From Blastococcus sp. KM273128 (GTDB taxonomy: Bacteria; Actinomycetota; Actinomycetes; Mycobacteriales; Geodermatophilaceae), in contig NZ_SSXA01000014.1 of assembly GCF_021698975.1 (NCBI RefSeq), forward strand, positions 1-64,000: a stretch of 64,000 nucleotides of DNA. The letters are read 5' to 3'. Each line of letters starts with the position of its first letter. Positions within the stretch are counted from its first letter, which is position 1. The notes under the pieces are model-generated. The model was not told where the DNA came from. It was given only the letters and a program-made list of their open reading frames with translations, and did no database searches. The position numbers and the translations under genes were made by a program. Below, one piece after another: positions 55,558-62,933 of this stretch.

Positions 55558-56124
55558 TCAGACGGACTGACCGCGCGCGGCGAAGTACTGCCGTGACTGC
55601 TCGGTGCGCAGCAGGACGACGATGAGGATCGGCAGCACGAAGCCCAGCAGGCCGGTGAAGACGAAGCCCTCGTCCTGGACCAGGCCCCAGAGCAGGTACA
55701 GCAGCTGCAGGGCGATGGACGCGTAGCTGCCGAGCAGCAGCAGTCGCGGCTCCTGCCCGCGCAGCACCTGGATGCCGCCGACGAGCAGGACGACCGCCGA
55801 CGCGAACGACAGCAGCGCCAGGATGCCCAGCAGGGCGTCGATCTCGAAGACGGCGCCGATCGCGAAGAGGGTCAGCAGCCCGCCGAGGGTGCCCAGCCCG
55901 CCGATGACCACGCCGATGACCGCCGCCGCGGTGACCTGACCCGGGCGCTGACCGCCGGGCGCCTGGCCGTAGCCGGCCGGCGCGTTCGGGTAGCCGTACC
56001 CCTGCCCGTACTGCTGGGGCGGCTGCTGCTGGCCGTACCCGGGCCCCGGCTGCTGGCCCGGCGGCGGCGCCCAGCCCGGCTGGCCCTGCGGACGGTCGGG
56101 ATCGGGACCGGTGGGGCTGGTCAT
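55558..56124 (-). CDS. Q/G/Y/P-rich four-helix membrane protein
   Basis: A 188-aa protein. The first 60 residues are low complexity (PPGQQPGPGYGQQQPPQQYGQGYGYPN), followed by four transmembrane helices (from VTAAAVIGVVIGGLGTLGGLL to FVLPILIVVLL) and a short tail (SRQYFAARGQSV). No enzyme motif is visible. ATG at 56124 follows GGAGGA by 7 nt. It resembles, in layout and tail (QYFAA versus QFFAA), the gene just upstream on the same strand, so the two look like an old tandem duplication. Confidence 0.8.
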   Translation of the reverse strand: MTSPTGPDPDRPQGQPGWAPPPGQQPGPGYGQQQPPQQYGQGYGYPNAPAGYGQAPGGQRPGQVTAAAVIGVVIGGLGTLGGLLTLFAIGAVFEIDALLGILALLSFASAVVLLVGGIQVLRGQEPRLLLLGSYASIALQLLYLLWGLVQDEGFVFTGLLGFVLPILIVVLLRTEQSRQYFAARGQSV

Positions 56125-56242
56125 CGCGGTTCCTCCTGCCTGGGGTCCCCGTCGCGACCGACGGGGAGGTCGGTAGTGATCGTCACACCGGGGCCGGGCC
56201 GGGGCAGCCCCGACAGGGAGCGGCCGGCCGGAACCACCCGGT

Positions 56243-56992
56243 TCAGCGACCGGTGCGGCGGTAGCGGTGGGCGGCGAAGAACTGGGTGGCCGGCCGCAAC
56301 GACAGCAGGACGACGATCGCCAGCGCCGCGAGCCAGAAGAGCAGGTTGACCACGAGGTCGCCGGAGGTGCCGTCGACGAGGCTGCCGAGCAGGCCGATGG
56401 TCGTGAACGCGAGCGCGATCGAGCCGCCGACGAGCAGCAGCACCCGGCTGCGGCCGGTCAGCGCCCACACCGAGCCCCAGACCATCACGACCGTCCACGC
56501 CAGGGCCAGCACGCCGACGGCGATCAGCGCCCCGCCGATGGCGCCGCTCACCGCGCCGAACCCGGGGATCTCCTCGTCCAGGCCGCCACCGGCGCCGCTG
56601 GCGGCCGCCCCGAAGACCAGGAGGAAGAAGGTCACCAGCAGCCCGATCGCGCCGTAGACGAAGCCGAGCACGGCCGCCGTGACCACCCCGCCCGGCTTCG
56701 CCGGCACGCCCGGGTCGCCGTACCCGCCGTAGGGCTGGGCGTACTGCTGGCCGTAGGGCGAGGGCGCCCCGTACTGCTGGCCGTACCCCTGCTGGCCGTA
56801 GGGCGAGGGCGCCCCGTACTGCTGCTGGCCGTACTGCGGCTCGCCCTGCTGGCCGTACCCCTGCTGGCCGTACCGCGGCTGCCCGTACTGGCCGTACTGC
56901 TGCTGCTCGTAGGAGGGCTGGCCGTGCTCCTGACCGCTCCCGCCGCCGTACGGCTGGGACTCGGAACGACGCTCGTCGTCGGACTGGCTCAC
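56243..56992 (-). CDS. Y/G/Q-repeat four-helix membrane protein
   Basis: A 249-aa protein whose first 105 residues are YGQQ-type repeats ([19 protein letters not shown]), a prion-like composition, followed by four transmembrane helices (from [20 protein letters not shown] to [15 protein letters not shown]) and a short basic tail ([14 protein letters not shown]). GTG at 56992 has GGAGGAGA immediately upstream. It is probably co-transcribed with its smaller paralogue 118 nt downstream. Related proteins are annotated only as hypothetical or DUF4064-like. The function is unknown. Confidence 0.8.
   Translation of the reverse strand: MSQSDDERRSESQPYGGGSGQEHGQPSYEQQQYGQYGQPRYGQQGYGQQGEPQYGQQQYGAPSPYGQQGYGQQYGAPSPYGQQYAQPYGGYGDPGVPAKPGGVVTAAVLGFVYGAIGLLVTFFLLVFGAAASGAGGGLDEEIPGFGAVSGAIGGALIAVGVLALAWTVVMVWGSVWALTGRSRVLLLVGGSIALAFTTIGLLGSLVDGTSGDLVVNLLFWLAALAIVVLLSLRPATQFFAAHRYRRTGR
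56744..56824. repeat. 36-bp direct repeat in the Y/G/Q gene
   Basis: A 36-bp segment starting CTGCTGGCCGTAGGGCGAGG occurs at 56744 and again at 56789, a 45-bp (15-residue) period. It encodes repeated [10 protein letters not shown] units and should be prone to slippage. Confidence 0.85.
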
Positions 56993-57154
56993 TGTTCTCC
57001 TCCGTCGGGGCCGGGCTGCGCCGGCGTCCCGGTCAGGATGTCGGTGCCGCCGGGCGGGAGCAAGGACCGCCGCGGCAGCCGGCGCGCGGTGCCGGTGGAG
57101 CCGTCCCACCGGTGCGTCGGCGGCCCGGACGGCAGGCCCGGGCCCCCTCTGACC

Positions 57155-57160
57155 TAGTGT
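57155..57160 (+). promoter_or_regulatory. -10 box of leaderless leuB transcript
   Basis: TAGTGT, 8-nt spacer CCCTTCCC, then ATG at 57169; no Shine-Dalgarno. Confidence 0.55.
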
Positions 57161-57168
57161 CCCTTCCC

Positions 57169-58191
57169 ATGCGCCTGGCAGTGATCCCCGGAGACGGCAT
57201 CGGGCCCGAGGTCGTGGCGGAGGGGCTGAAGGTCCTCCGCGCGGTCGCCCCCGACCTGGAGACGACCCCCTACGACCTGGGGGCCGCGCGCTGGCAGCGC
57301 ACCGGCGAGCTCCTGCCGGACACGGTGCTCGACGAGCTCCGGCAGCACGACGCCATCCTGCTCGGCGCCATCGGGGACCCCGGTGTCCCGCCGGGCATCC
57401 TCGAGCGCGGGCTGCTGCTGCGGCTGCGCTTCGAGCTCGACCACCACGTCAACCTGCGCCCCGCGAAGCTGTTCGACGGCGTCCGCAGCCCGCTGGCCGA
57501 CGCCGGCCCGATCGACATGCTCTGCGTCCGCGAGGGGACCGAGGGGCCCTACGTGGGCAACGGCGGCGTGCTGCGCAAGGACACCCCGCAGGAGGTCGCG
57601 ACCGAGGTCAGCCTCAACACCGCCTTCGGCGTGGAGCGCGTCGTCCGCTACGCGTTCGAGCGCGCCGTCGCCCGACCGCGCAAGCACCTGACCCTCATCC
57701 ACAAGACCAACGTGCTCACCCACGCCGGTGGGCTCTGGTCCCGGGTCGTGGAGGAGGTGTCGGTCGAGTTCCCCGAGGTCACCGTCGCCTACCAGCACGT
57801 CGACGCCGCCTCGATGTTCTTCATCACCGACCCGGGCCGCTACGACGTCATCGTGACCGACAACCTGTTCGGCGACATCGTCACCGACGTCGCCGCGGCG
57901 GTGACCGGGGGCATCGGGCTGGCCGCCAGCGGCAACCTGGACGCCTCGGGCACCAACCCGAGCATGTTCGAGCCGGTGCACGGCTCGGCCCCGGACATCG
58001 CCGGCCAGGGCGTCGCCGACCCGACCGCCACCGTGCTGTCGGTGGGCCTGCTGCTCGAGCACCTGGGCCGCAGCGAGCAGGCCCGCAAGGTCGAGGCCGC
58101 CGTCGCCTTCGACCTGTCCACGCGGGACCCGCGGGCGGCGATCCGGACGGCGGAGGTCGGCGACCGGCTCGCCGCGCTCGCCGGCGGCTGA
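57169..58191 (+). CDS. leuB: 3-isopropylmalate dehydrogenase
   Basis: LeuB (340 aa, actinobacterial type) oxidises and decarboxylates 3-isopropylmalate in leucine synthesis. It begins [20 protein letters not shown] and has [12 protein letters not shown], the Tyr/Lys region ([12 protein letters not shown]) and the metal-binding [20 protein letters not shown] with [22 protein letters not shown] at 57169 is supported by the N terminus and the TAGTGT box. leuA, leuC and leuD are not in the window. Confidence 0.95.
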   Translation: MRLAVIPGDGIGPEVVAEGLKVLRAVAPDLETTPYDLGAARWQRTGELLPDTVLDELRQHDAILLGAIGDPGVPPGILERGLLLRLRFELDHHVNLRPAKLFDGVRSPLADAGPIDMLCVREGTEGPYVGNGGVLRKDTPQEVATEVSLNTAFGVERVVRYAFERAVARPRKHLTLIHKTNVLTHAGGLWSRVVEEVSVEFPEVTVAYQHVDAASMFFITDPGRYDVIVTDNLFGDIVTDVAAAVTGGIGLAASGNLDASGTNPSMFEPVHGSAPDIAGQGVADPTATVLSVGLLLEHLGRSEQARKVEAAVAFDLSTRDPRAAIRTAEVGDRLAALAGG

Positions 58192-58192
58192 G

Positions 58193-58583
58193 TCACCCGG
58201 GCGGCTCCGCCACCAGCAGGTCGCCGACCGGCACCGGGAGCCGCGCCCGGCCCGTCTCGCCGGGCGCAGGCCACTCCGGCCGCACCGTGCAGCCGTCGGG
58301 GGAGGACTCCACCAGCACGACCGGCTGCCAGCTCCAGTCCCGGGCGGGCCGGTCGGCCGGCAGCGTGCCGGAGGGGAGCCGTCCGGGGAGCCGCGCCCAC
58401 CAGCGGCGGTCGAGGGCGGCCAGCCCGCGCGCGCAGCAGCACGACGGCGTCGTCGCGCGGCATCGCCGCGGCCAGCGGCGCGCCGGTGAGGAGCACCGGG
58501 CGGGCCAGGTCGCCCTCGGGCGCCAGCCATCCGGTGAGCTCGCCGTCCGCACGGTGCACGGCGGTCCACCCGGGTGGGATCAC
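58193..58583 (-). pseudogene. frameshifted hypothetical gene between leuB and cimA
   Basis: Two frames make one protein. The first runs from GTG 58583 (MIPPGWTAVHRADGELTGWL to DDAVVLLRAR); the second continues with GLAALDRRWWARLPG to PVGDLLVAEPPG and the TGA at 58193. The switch is in a CG-dinucleotide run (58426-58434), where loss of one CG or gain of one base would explain it. Restored, the product is about 130 aa. Both halves have typical codon use. It could be a recent mutation or a sequencing error. Function unknown; it abuts leuB. Confidence 0.6.
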
Positions 58584-58672
58584 CGCCGGACCCTCGCACG
58601 CTGACCGGGACCGGTCACACCGTTTTCCGGCGGCGGGCTGGGGCCGGCCGGGCGGCAGTGGTTTACTCCTCC

Positions 58673-58708
58673 GTGATGAGCACCACCGGCCGGATCATCA
58701 TCGCCTAG
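58673..58708 (+). CDS. cimA leader peptide (Ile attenuator)
   Basis: An 11-aa peptide, MMSTTGRIIIA (10 aa if ATG 58676 is used), with three consecutive ATC Ile codons followed by Ala and TAG. It precedes two hairpins and the citramalate synthase gene, the first step of an isoleucine route. TTTACT (58662-58667) is 8 nt before ATG 58676, so it may be leaderless. The end of the leader shares TCGCCTAGCGCG with the ilvB leader. Confidence 0.8.
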   Translation: MMSTTGRIIIA

Positions 58709-58735
58709 CGCGCAGTCACCTCCCCGACTGCGCGC
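58708..58735 (+). promoter_or_regulatory. cimA attenuator, first hairpin
   Basis: GCGCGCAGTC (58708-58717) pairs perfectly with GACTGCGCGC (58726-58735) around an 8-nt loop. It begins on the G of the leader TAG. CTCCCCG (58720-58726), mostly loop, can instead pair with CGGGGGG (58750-58756) of the terminator, an antiterminator option. Confidence 0.8.
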
Positions 58736-58763
58736 AGACCTCCCGTACCCGGGGGGTCTTTTT
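58736..58763 (+). terminator. cimA attenuator terminator
   Basis: AGACCTCCCG (58736-58745) pairs with CGGGGGGTCT (58750-58759), one G-U pair, loop TACC, followed by TTTT (five T including the stem end). Confidence 0.88.
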
Positions 58764-58799
58764 CGTGTTCGGGCCGACACCACCGCCCCGGGAGACCCC

Positions 58800-60395
58800 A
58801 TGACCAGCACCGACTTCCACGTCTTCGACACCACGCTGCGCGACGGCGCCCAGCGCGAGGGCATCAGCTACTCGGTCGCCGACAAGCTCGCGGTGGCCCG
58901 GCTGCTCGACGAGATCGGGGTCGGCTACATCGAGGGCGGGTGGCCCGGGGCCCTGCCGAAGGACACCGAGTTCTTCGCCCGGGCGCGCACCGAGCTGCAG
59001 CTCAAGCACGCGCAGCTCGTGGCGTTCGGGGCGACCCGGAAGGCCGGTGTCGCCGTCGAGGACGACCTGCAGGTGCGCGCGCTGCTGGACGCCGGGACGC
59101 CGGTGGTGTGCCTGGTCGCGAAGTCCGACGTCCGGCACGTGCGCGACGCCCTGCGCACGACGCTGGAGGAGAACCTGGCGATGGTGGCCGACACCGTCGC
59201 CTTCCTCGTGGCGCAAGGCCGCCGGGTGTTCCTCGACTGCGAGCACTTCTTCGACGGGTACGCGGCCGACCGCGACTACGGGGTGCGCGTGCTGCAGACG
59301 GCGTTCGACGCGGGGGCCGAGGTCGGCGTCCTGTGCGACACCAACGGCGGCATGCTGCCGATGGGCGTCGGCCGGGTGGTGGCCGACGTGGCGGCCCGCG
59401 TGGACGGCAAGCTCGGCATCCACTGCCAGGACGACACCGGGTGCGCCGTCGCCAACACGCTGGCCGCGGTCGAGGCCGGCGTGACCCACGTGCAGGGGAC
59501 GGCGAACGGCTACGGCGAGCGGGCCGGCAACGCCGACACGTTCGCCCTGATCGCCAACCTGGTCACCAAGATGGGCGTCCCCGCGGTGCCCGCCGAGTGC
59601 CTCCCGGAGCTGCAGCGGGTCAGCCACGCCATCGCCGAGCTGGCCAACATCGCCCCCGACGACCACCAGCCCTACGTGGGCGCCTCGGCGTTCGCGCACA
59701 AGGCCGGGCTGCACGCCAGCGCGATCAAGGTCAGCCCGGAGCTCTACAACCACCTGGACCCCGCCGTCGTCGGCAACGACATGCGCATCCTGGTGACCGA
59801 GATGGCCGGCCGGGCCTCGGTCGAGCTCAAGGGTCGGGAGCTGGGCGTGGACCTCGCCGGCCAGTCCGACGCGATCGGCCGGGTGGTCGACCAGGTGAAG
59901 GTGCTGGAGGCCGACGGCTGGTCGTTCGAGGCCGCCGACGCCTCCTTCGAGCTGCTGCTGCGCGGGCAGCTGCCGGAGGCGCCGCCGCCGCTGTTCGAGC
60001 TGGAGAGCTACCGCACCTCCGTCGAGCACTGGGGGAACGGCGTCGTCGTCAGCGAGGCGACGGTCAAGGTGCACCTCCCCAACGACGACGGGACGGCTGA
60101 GCGGATCATCAGCACCGGCGAGGGCAACGGCCCGGTGAACGCGCTCGACAACGCGCTCCGCCAGGCGCTGGTGCACCGCTACCCCCAGCTGGCCGAGGTC
60201 TCGCTGGCCGACTACAAGGTGCGCATCCTGGGCTGGAAGGGCGGCACCAGCGCCACCACCCGCGTGCTCATCGACACCACCGACGGGGTGGGGGAGTGGA
60301 CCACGGTCGGCGTCCACGCCAACATCGTCGAGGCGTCGTGGCACGCGCTGGTCGACGCCCTCACCTACGCCGTGCTGCGCCGTCCGCAGCCGTAG
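58800..60395 (+). CDS. cimA: citramalate synthase
   Basis: CimA (531 aa) condenses pyruvate and acetyl-CoA to (R)-citramalate, giving 2-oxobutyrate for isoleucine without threonine deaminase. The HMGL-like barrel opens with VFDTTLRDGAQREGISYSV and has GYIEGGWPGALPKDTEFF, typical of CimA and not of LeuA; HCQDDTGCAVANTLAAVEAG and GTANGYGERAGNADT follow, and the LeuA-dimer regulatory domain is at about 395-525. ATG at 58800 follows GGGAGA by 4 nt. Regulation is through the Ile attenuator just upstream. The call could be confused with a LeuA2-type synthase, but the leader peptide supports isoleucine. Confidence 0.92.
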   Translation: MTSTDFHVFDTTLRDGAQREGISYSVADKLAVARLLDEIGVGYIEGGWPGALPKDTEFFARARTELQLKHAQLVAFGATRKAGVAVEDDLQVRALLDAGTPVVCLVAKSDVRHVRDALRTTLEENLAMVADTVAFLVAQGRRVFLDCEHFFDGYAADRDYGVRVLQTAFDAGAEVGVLCDTNGGMLPMGVGRVVADVAARVDGKLGIHCQDDTGCAVANTLAAVEAGVTHVQGTANGYGERAGNADTFALIANLVTKMGVPAVPAECLPELQRVSHAIAELANIAPDDHQPYVGASAFAHKAGLHASAIKVSPELYNHLDPAVVGNDMRILVTEMAGRASVELKGRELGVDLAGQSDAIGRVVDQVKVLEADGWSFEAADASFELLLRGQLPEAPPPLFELESYRTSVEHWGNGVVVSEATVKVHLPNDDGTAERIISTGEGNGPVNALDNALRQALVHRYPQLAEVSLADYKVRILGWKGGTSATTRVLIDTTDGVGEWTTVGVHANIVEASWHALVDALTYAVLRRPQP

Positions 60396-60419
60396 CGGTG
60401 CCCCAGCCGTAGCGGCGCC

Positions 60420-61142
60420 TCAGCCGTAGCGGGCGACGAAGTTCGCCAGCAGCCGGCCGGGCGCGGTCACCACCGCCGGGGTCAGCCGCGCGACGACCGC
60501 CTCCACCTCGCTGGGCGCGAAGTAGCCGGCGTGCTGGTAGATGCGCACCCGCGCGACGATCGATGCGACGTCGAGCTCGGGGTGGAACTGGGTGGCGTAG
60601 ACGTTCTCCTTCACCTTGAACATCTGCACCGGGCAGGTCGCCGACGAGGCCAGCAGCACCGCGGTGGGTGGCAGCACGCGGCAGGCCTCCTTGTGGCCGA
60701 CGAACGCGGTGAAGCGGTCGGGCACCCCGGCCAGCAGCGGGTCCACCCGGCCCTCCGGGGTCAGCCCCACCTCCACCGCGGACACGGGCTCGCCGAACGT
60801 CCGGTCGACGACGCCGCCCTGGTGGGTGCCCAGCGTGCCGATGCCGTAGCAGGCGCCGAAGAAGGGCAGGTCCCGGTCGACGACCTCGTCGAGCAGGCCG
60901 GCGACGTCGCGCTCGACCCGCACCTGGACGTCGGACTTCTCGGCGTCCGAGGAGTTGAACGGCCCGCCGCCGAGGAACACCCCCGCGTAGTCGTCGAGGT
61001 CGAGCGCCGGCAGCGGCCCGGCCTCCATCCGGATGCGGTGCAGCCGGTCGGCGGGCAGGGCGGTGCAGCGCAGGAACGAGGCGTGCTCCTCGTCCGCCGC
61101 CTCGTCCTCGGGGCGCGAGGAGAGCAGCAGGAACGGCTTCAC
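60420..61142 (-). CDS. class I glutamine amidotransferase
   Basis: A 240-aa stand-alone GATase1 domain. The nucleophile is in FGACYGIGTLG and the His-Glu pair in ATQFHPELD; GGGPFN forms the oxyanion strand. No fused or adjacent synthetase tells the acceptor, so it may be a GuaA-like accessory or act in detoxification. GTG at 61142 starts 4 nt after the stop of the ABM gene, so the two are co-transcribed. Confidence 0.87.
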   Translation of the reverse strand: MKPFLLLSSRPEDEAADEEHASFLRCTALPADRLHRIRMEAGPLPALDLDDYAGVFLGGGPFNSSDAEKSDVQVRVERDVAGLLDEVVDRDLPFFGACYGIGTLGTHQGGVVDRTFGEPVSAVEVGLTPEGRVDPLLAGVPDRFTAFVGHKEACRVLPPTAVLLASSATCPVQMFKVKENVYATQFHPELDVASIVARVRIYQHAGYFAPSEVEAVVARLTPAVVTAPGRLLANFVARYG

Positions 61143-61146
61143 CCGG

Positions 61147-61473
61147 TCAGCGCGGCTGGATCTCGCCCATCGGCCCCCAGCCGGGGACCTCGGGGGCGTC
61201 GACGTAGATGATCTGCGGCTGGGCGGAGACGAGGTCGGGGGCCTGCTCGACGAACCGCTTGAAGGCGTCGGTGGCGACGTGGGCGGCACCCGCGTCGGAG
61301 TCCCGGAAGCCCTCCACACAGACGAAGGTGTTCGGCTCCTCGAGGCTCCGCGACCACTCGAAGAACAGCGAGCCCTCCTCGGCGTTCACCGCGCGGGCGT
61401 AGTCGGCGGCCAGCGCGGTCCACTCGTCGGCGCGCTCGGGACGGACGGGGAACTTCACGACGATGAGGATCAC
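61147..61473 (-). CDS. antibiotic biosynthesis monooxygenase (ABM) domain protein
   Basis: A 108-aa ferredoxin-like-fold protein of the quinol monooxygenase family: MILIVVKFPVRPERADEW, then NAEEGSLFFEWSRSLEEPNTFVCVEGFRD, then HVATDAFKRFVEQAPDL. Its substrate is unknown. GTG at 61473 follows GACAAT (minus strand, 61485 to 61480) by 6 nt, a leaderless arrangement. Confidence 0.82.
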   Translation of the reverse strand: MILIVVKFPVRPERADEWTALAADYARAVNAEEGSLFFEWSRSLEEPNTFVCVEGFRDSDAGAAHVATDAFKRFVEQAPDLVSAQPQIIYVDAPEVPGWGPMGEIQPR

Positions 61474-61481
61474 CGTGACAT

Positions 61482-61500
61482 TGTCGGCCTCCGGCCGACA
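61482..61500. promoter_or_regulatory. inverted repeat overlapping the ABM promoter
   Basis: TGTCGGCC (61482-61489) and GGCCGACA (61493-61500) are perfect complements around TCC and overlap the putative -10, so this is a candidate operator. Confidence 0.4.
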
Positions 61501-61501
61501 C

Positions 61502-61632
61502 CGCGGCCAGTTGCCGTCCCCCGGTCGCGCGGCACCCTCCGGGCCTCCTCGCCGCGACAACGCGGCCAGTCGCCGTCCCCCGACCGTCGGTCGCGGGAGT
61601 CGGCAGGGGTGTCCAGCGGTAGTCGTCCCCCG
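61502..61632. repeat. direct repeats in the ABM-VOC intergenic region
   Basis: A 22-bp unit (GCGGCCAGTYGCCGTCCCCC core) occurs at 61502-61523 and 61561-61582 with one difference; a shortened copy lies at 61616-61632. No coding potential is seen in 61474-61697. Confidence 0.7.
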
Positions 61633-61697
61633 CCCACGTCGGCGGGGCAGAGAGCGACTATCCCGGGGGGAGACGTGTGCGGCCCGGCGGCCGCGGG

Positions 61698-62078
61698 TCA
61701 GACGGGATCCAGCCGGCGCCGGAGCAGGCAGAACTCGTTGCCCTCCGGGTCGGCCAGGACGTGCCAGGTCGCCTCCTCGGACTGGCCGACGTCGGCCGGG
61801 GTCGCGCCGAGGTCGAGCAGCCGCCGCAGCTCGGCGTCCTGGTCCCGGTCGGTCGGGCTGACGTCGACGTGCAGGCGCACCTTCCCCGGCGTCGGGTCGC
61901 CGACCGGCACGAAGACCAGCGTGGGGGCGGGCCCGCCGAAGCCCGCCTCCGGGCCGATCTCGACGGCGCCGTCGTCCTCCCGCCCCAGGACCCGGTAGTC
62001 GAGCACCGCCGCCCAGAAGGCGGCGAGGGACTCGGGGTCGCGGCTGTCCACGACCAGCTCGCTGAACCGGCAGGCCAT
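61698..62078 (-). CDS. VOC (glyoxalase-like) domain protein
   Basis: A 126-aa single vicinal-oxygen-chelate domain: FSELVVDSRDPESLAAFWAAVLDY at the start and WHVLADPEGNEFCLLRR at the end, the pattern of glyoxalase/bleomycin-resistance-like proteins. The Glu of DPEGNEF is kept as metal ligand. Substrate unknown. ATG at 62078 follows TACCGT (62090 to 62085, minus strand) by 6 nt, so it is probably leaderless and divergent from the FAH-family gene. Confidence 0.82.
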   Translation of the reverse strand: MACRFSELVVDSRDPESLAAFWAAVLDYRVLGREDDGAVEIGPEAGFGGPAPTLVFVPVGDPTPGKVRLHVDVSPTDRDQDAELRRLLDLGATPADVGQSEEATWHVLADPEGNEFCLLRRRLDPV

Positions 62079-62108
62079 GGGTGCACGGTAGTCAGGAAGG
62101 GGCGCGGC

Positions 62109-62114
62109 TAACCT
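62109..62114 (+). promoter_or_regulatory. -10 box of leaderless transcript
   Basis: TAACCT, 6-nt spacer, GTG at 62121. Confidence 0.5.
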
Positions 62115-62120
62115 CGGCTC

Positions 62121-62933
62121 GTGCGCATCGTCCGTTTCGCCAGTCCCCAGGGCATGTCCTTCGGCGTCCTCGACGGAGACGGCCAGGTGGCCCAGATCGA
62201 GGGCCACCCGTTCGGCCAGATCTCCTTCACCGGCGCCCGGTTCGCCCAGGCCGACATCCGGCTGCTCTCGCCGATCCTGCCGAGCAAGGTGGTGTGCGTC
62301 GGCAAGAACTACGCCGAGCACGTGAAGGAGATGGGCACCGGTGACGCGCCGGGGGAGCCGCTGCTGTTCCTGAAGCCCTCCACGTCGGTCATCGGCCCCG
62401 GGGACGCGATCCGCATCCCGCCGGGCAGCACCAACGTGCACCACGAGGTGGAGCTCGCCGTGGTGATCGGCGCCCGCGGGGCCCGCAACGTCAGCCCCGA
62501 GCAGGCGCTGGGCAGCGTCTTCGGCTGGACCATCGCCAACGACGTCACCGAGCGGGACATGCAGAAGAGCGACGGCCAGTGGACCCGCGCCAAGGGCTTC
62601 GACTCCTTCTGCCCCCTCGGCCCCTGGATCGAGACCGACCTGGCCGGCATCGGCCTGGACGCCGCCGACCTGGAGATCACCTGCGACGTCGACGGCGAGC
62701 GCCGCCAGAGCGGGCGCACCAGCCAGCTGCTCTTCGGCGTCCCGACCCTCATCTCCTACATGTCGCAGGTGATGACCCTGCTGCCCGGCGACGTCGTGCT
62801 GACCGGCACCCCGTCGGGAGTCGGCCCGATCCGCCCCGGCCAGAGCGTGGCGTGCAGCATCCAGGGCCTGGGCACGCTGACCAACACGGTGACGTCGGCC
62901 GACGCCGTCTCGACCGCCGGCGGCGCCCGGTGA
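62121..62933 (+). CDS. fumarylacetoacetate hydrolase family protein
   Basis: A 270-aa enzyme of the FAH/acylpyruvase superfamily. It has [31 protein letters not shown], the metal ligands in [13 protein letters not shown] and the Asp in [11 protein letters not shown], and ends with [13 protein letters not shown]. It may cleave C-C bonds of oxo-acids or decarboxylate oxaloacetate; the M. tuberculosis orthologue beside gltX (Rv2993c) is annotated as an aromatic-degradation isomerase on similarity alone. The stop overlaps the gltX GTG by 4 nt. Confidence 0.88.
   Translation: MRIVRFASPQGMSFGVLDGDGQVAQIEGHPFGQISFTGARFAQADIRLLSPILPSKVVCVGKNYAEHVKEMGTGDAPGEPLLFLKPSTSVIGPGDAIRIPPGSTNVHHEVELAVVIGARGARNVSPEQALGSVFGWTIANDVTERDMQKSDGQWTRAKGFDSFCPLGPWIETDLAGIGLDAADLEITCDVDGERRQSGRTSQLLFGVPTLISYMSQVMTLLPGDVVLTGTPSGVGPIRPGQSVACSIQGLGTLTNTVTSADAVSTAGGAR

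Noticed and set aside
58426-58434. Programmed ribosomal frameshift in the split gene
   Set aside because: No slippery heptamer, stop codon or stimulatory structure of a known type is evident; a simple slippage mutation or read error in the CG run is more economical.
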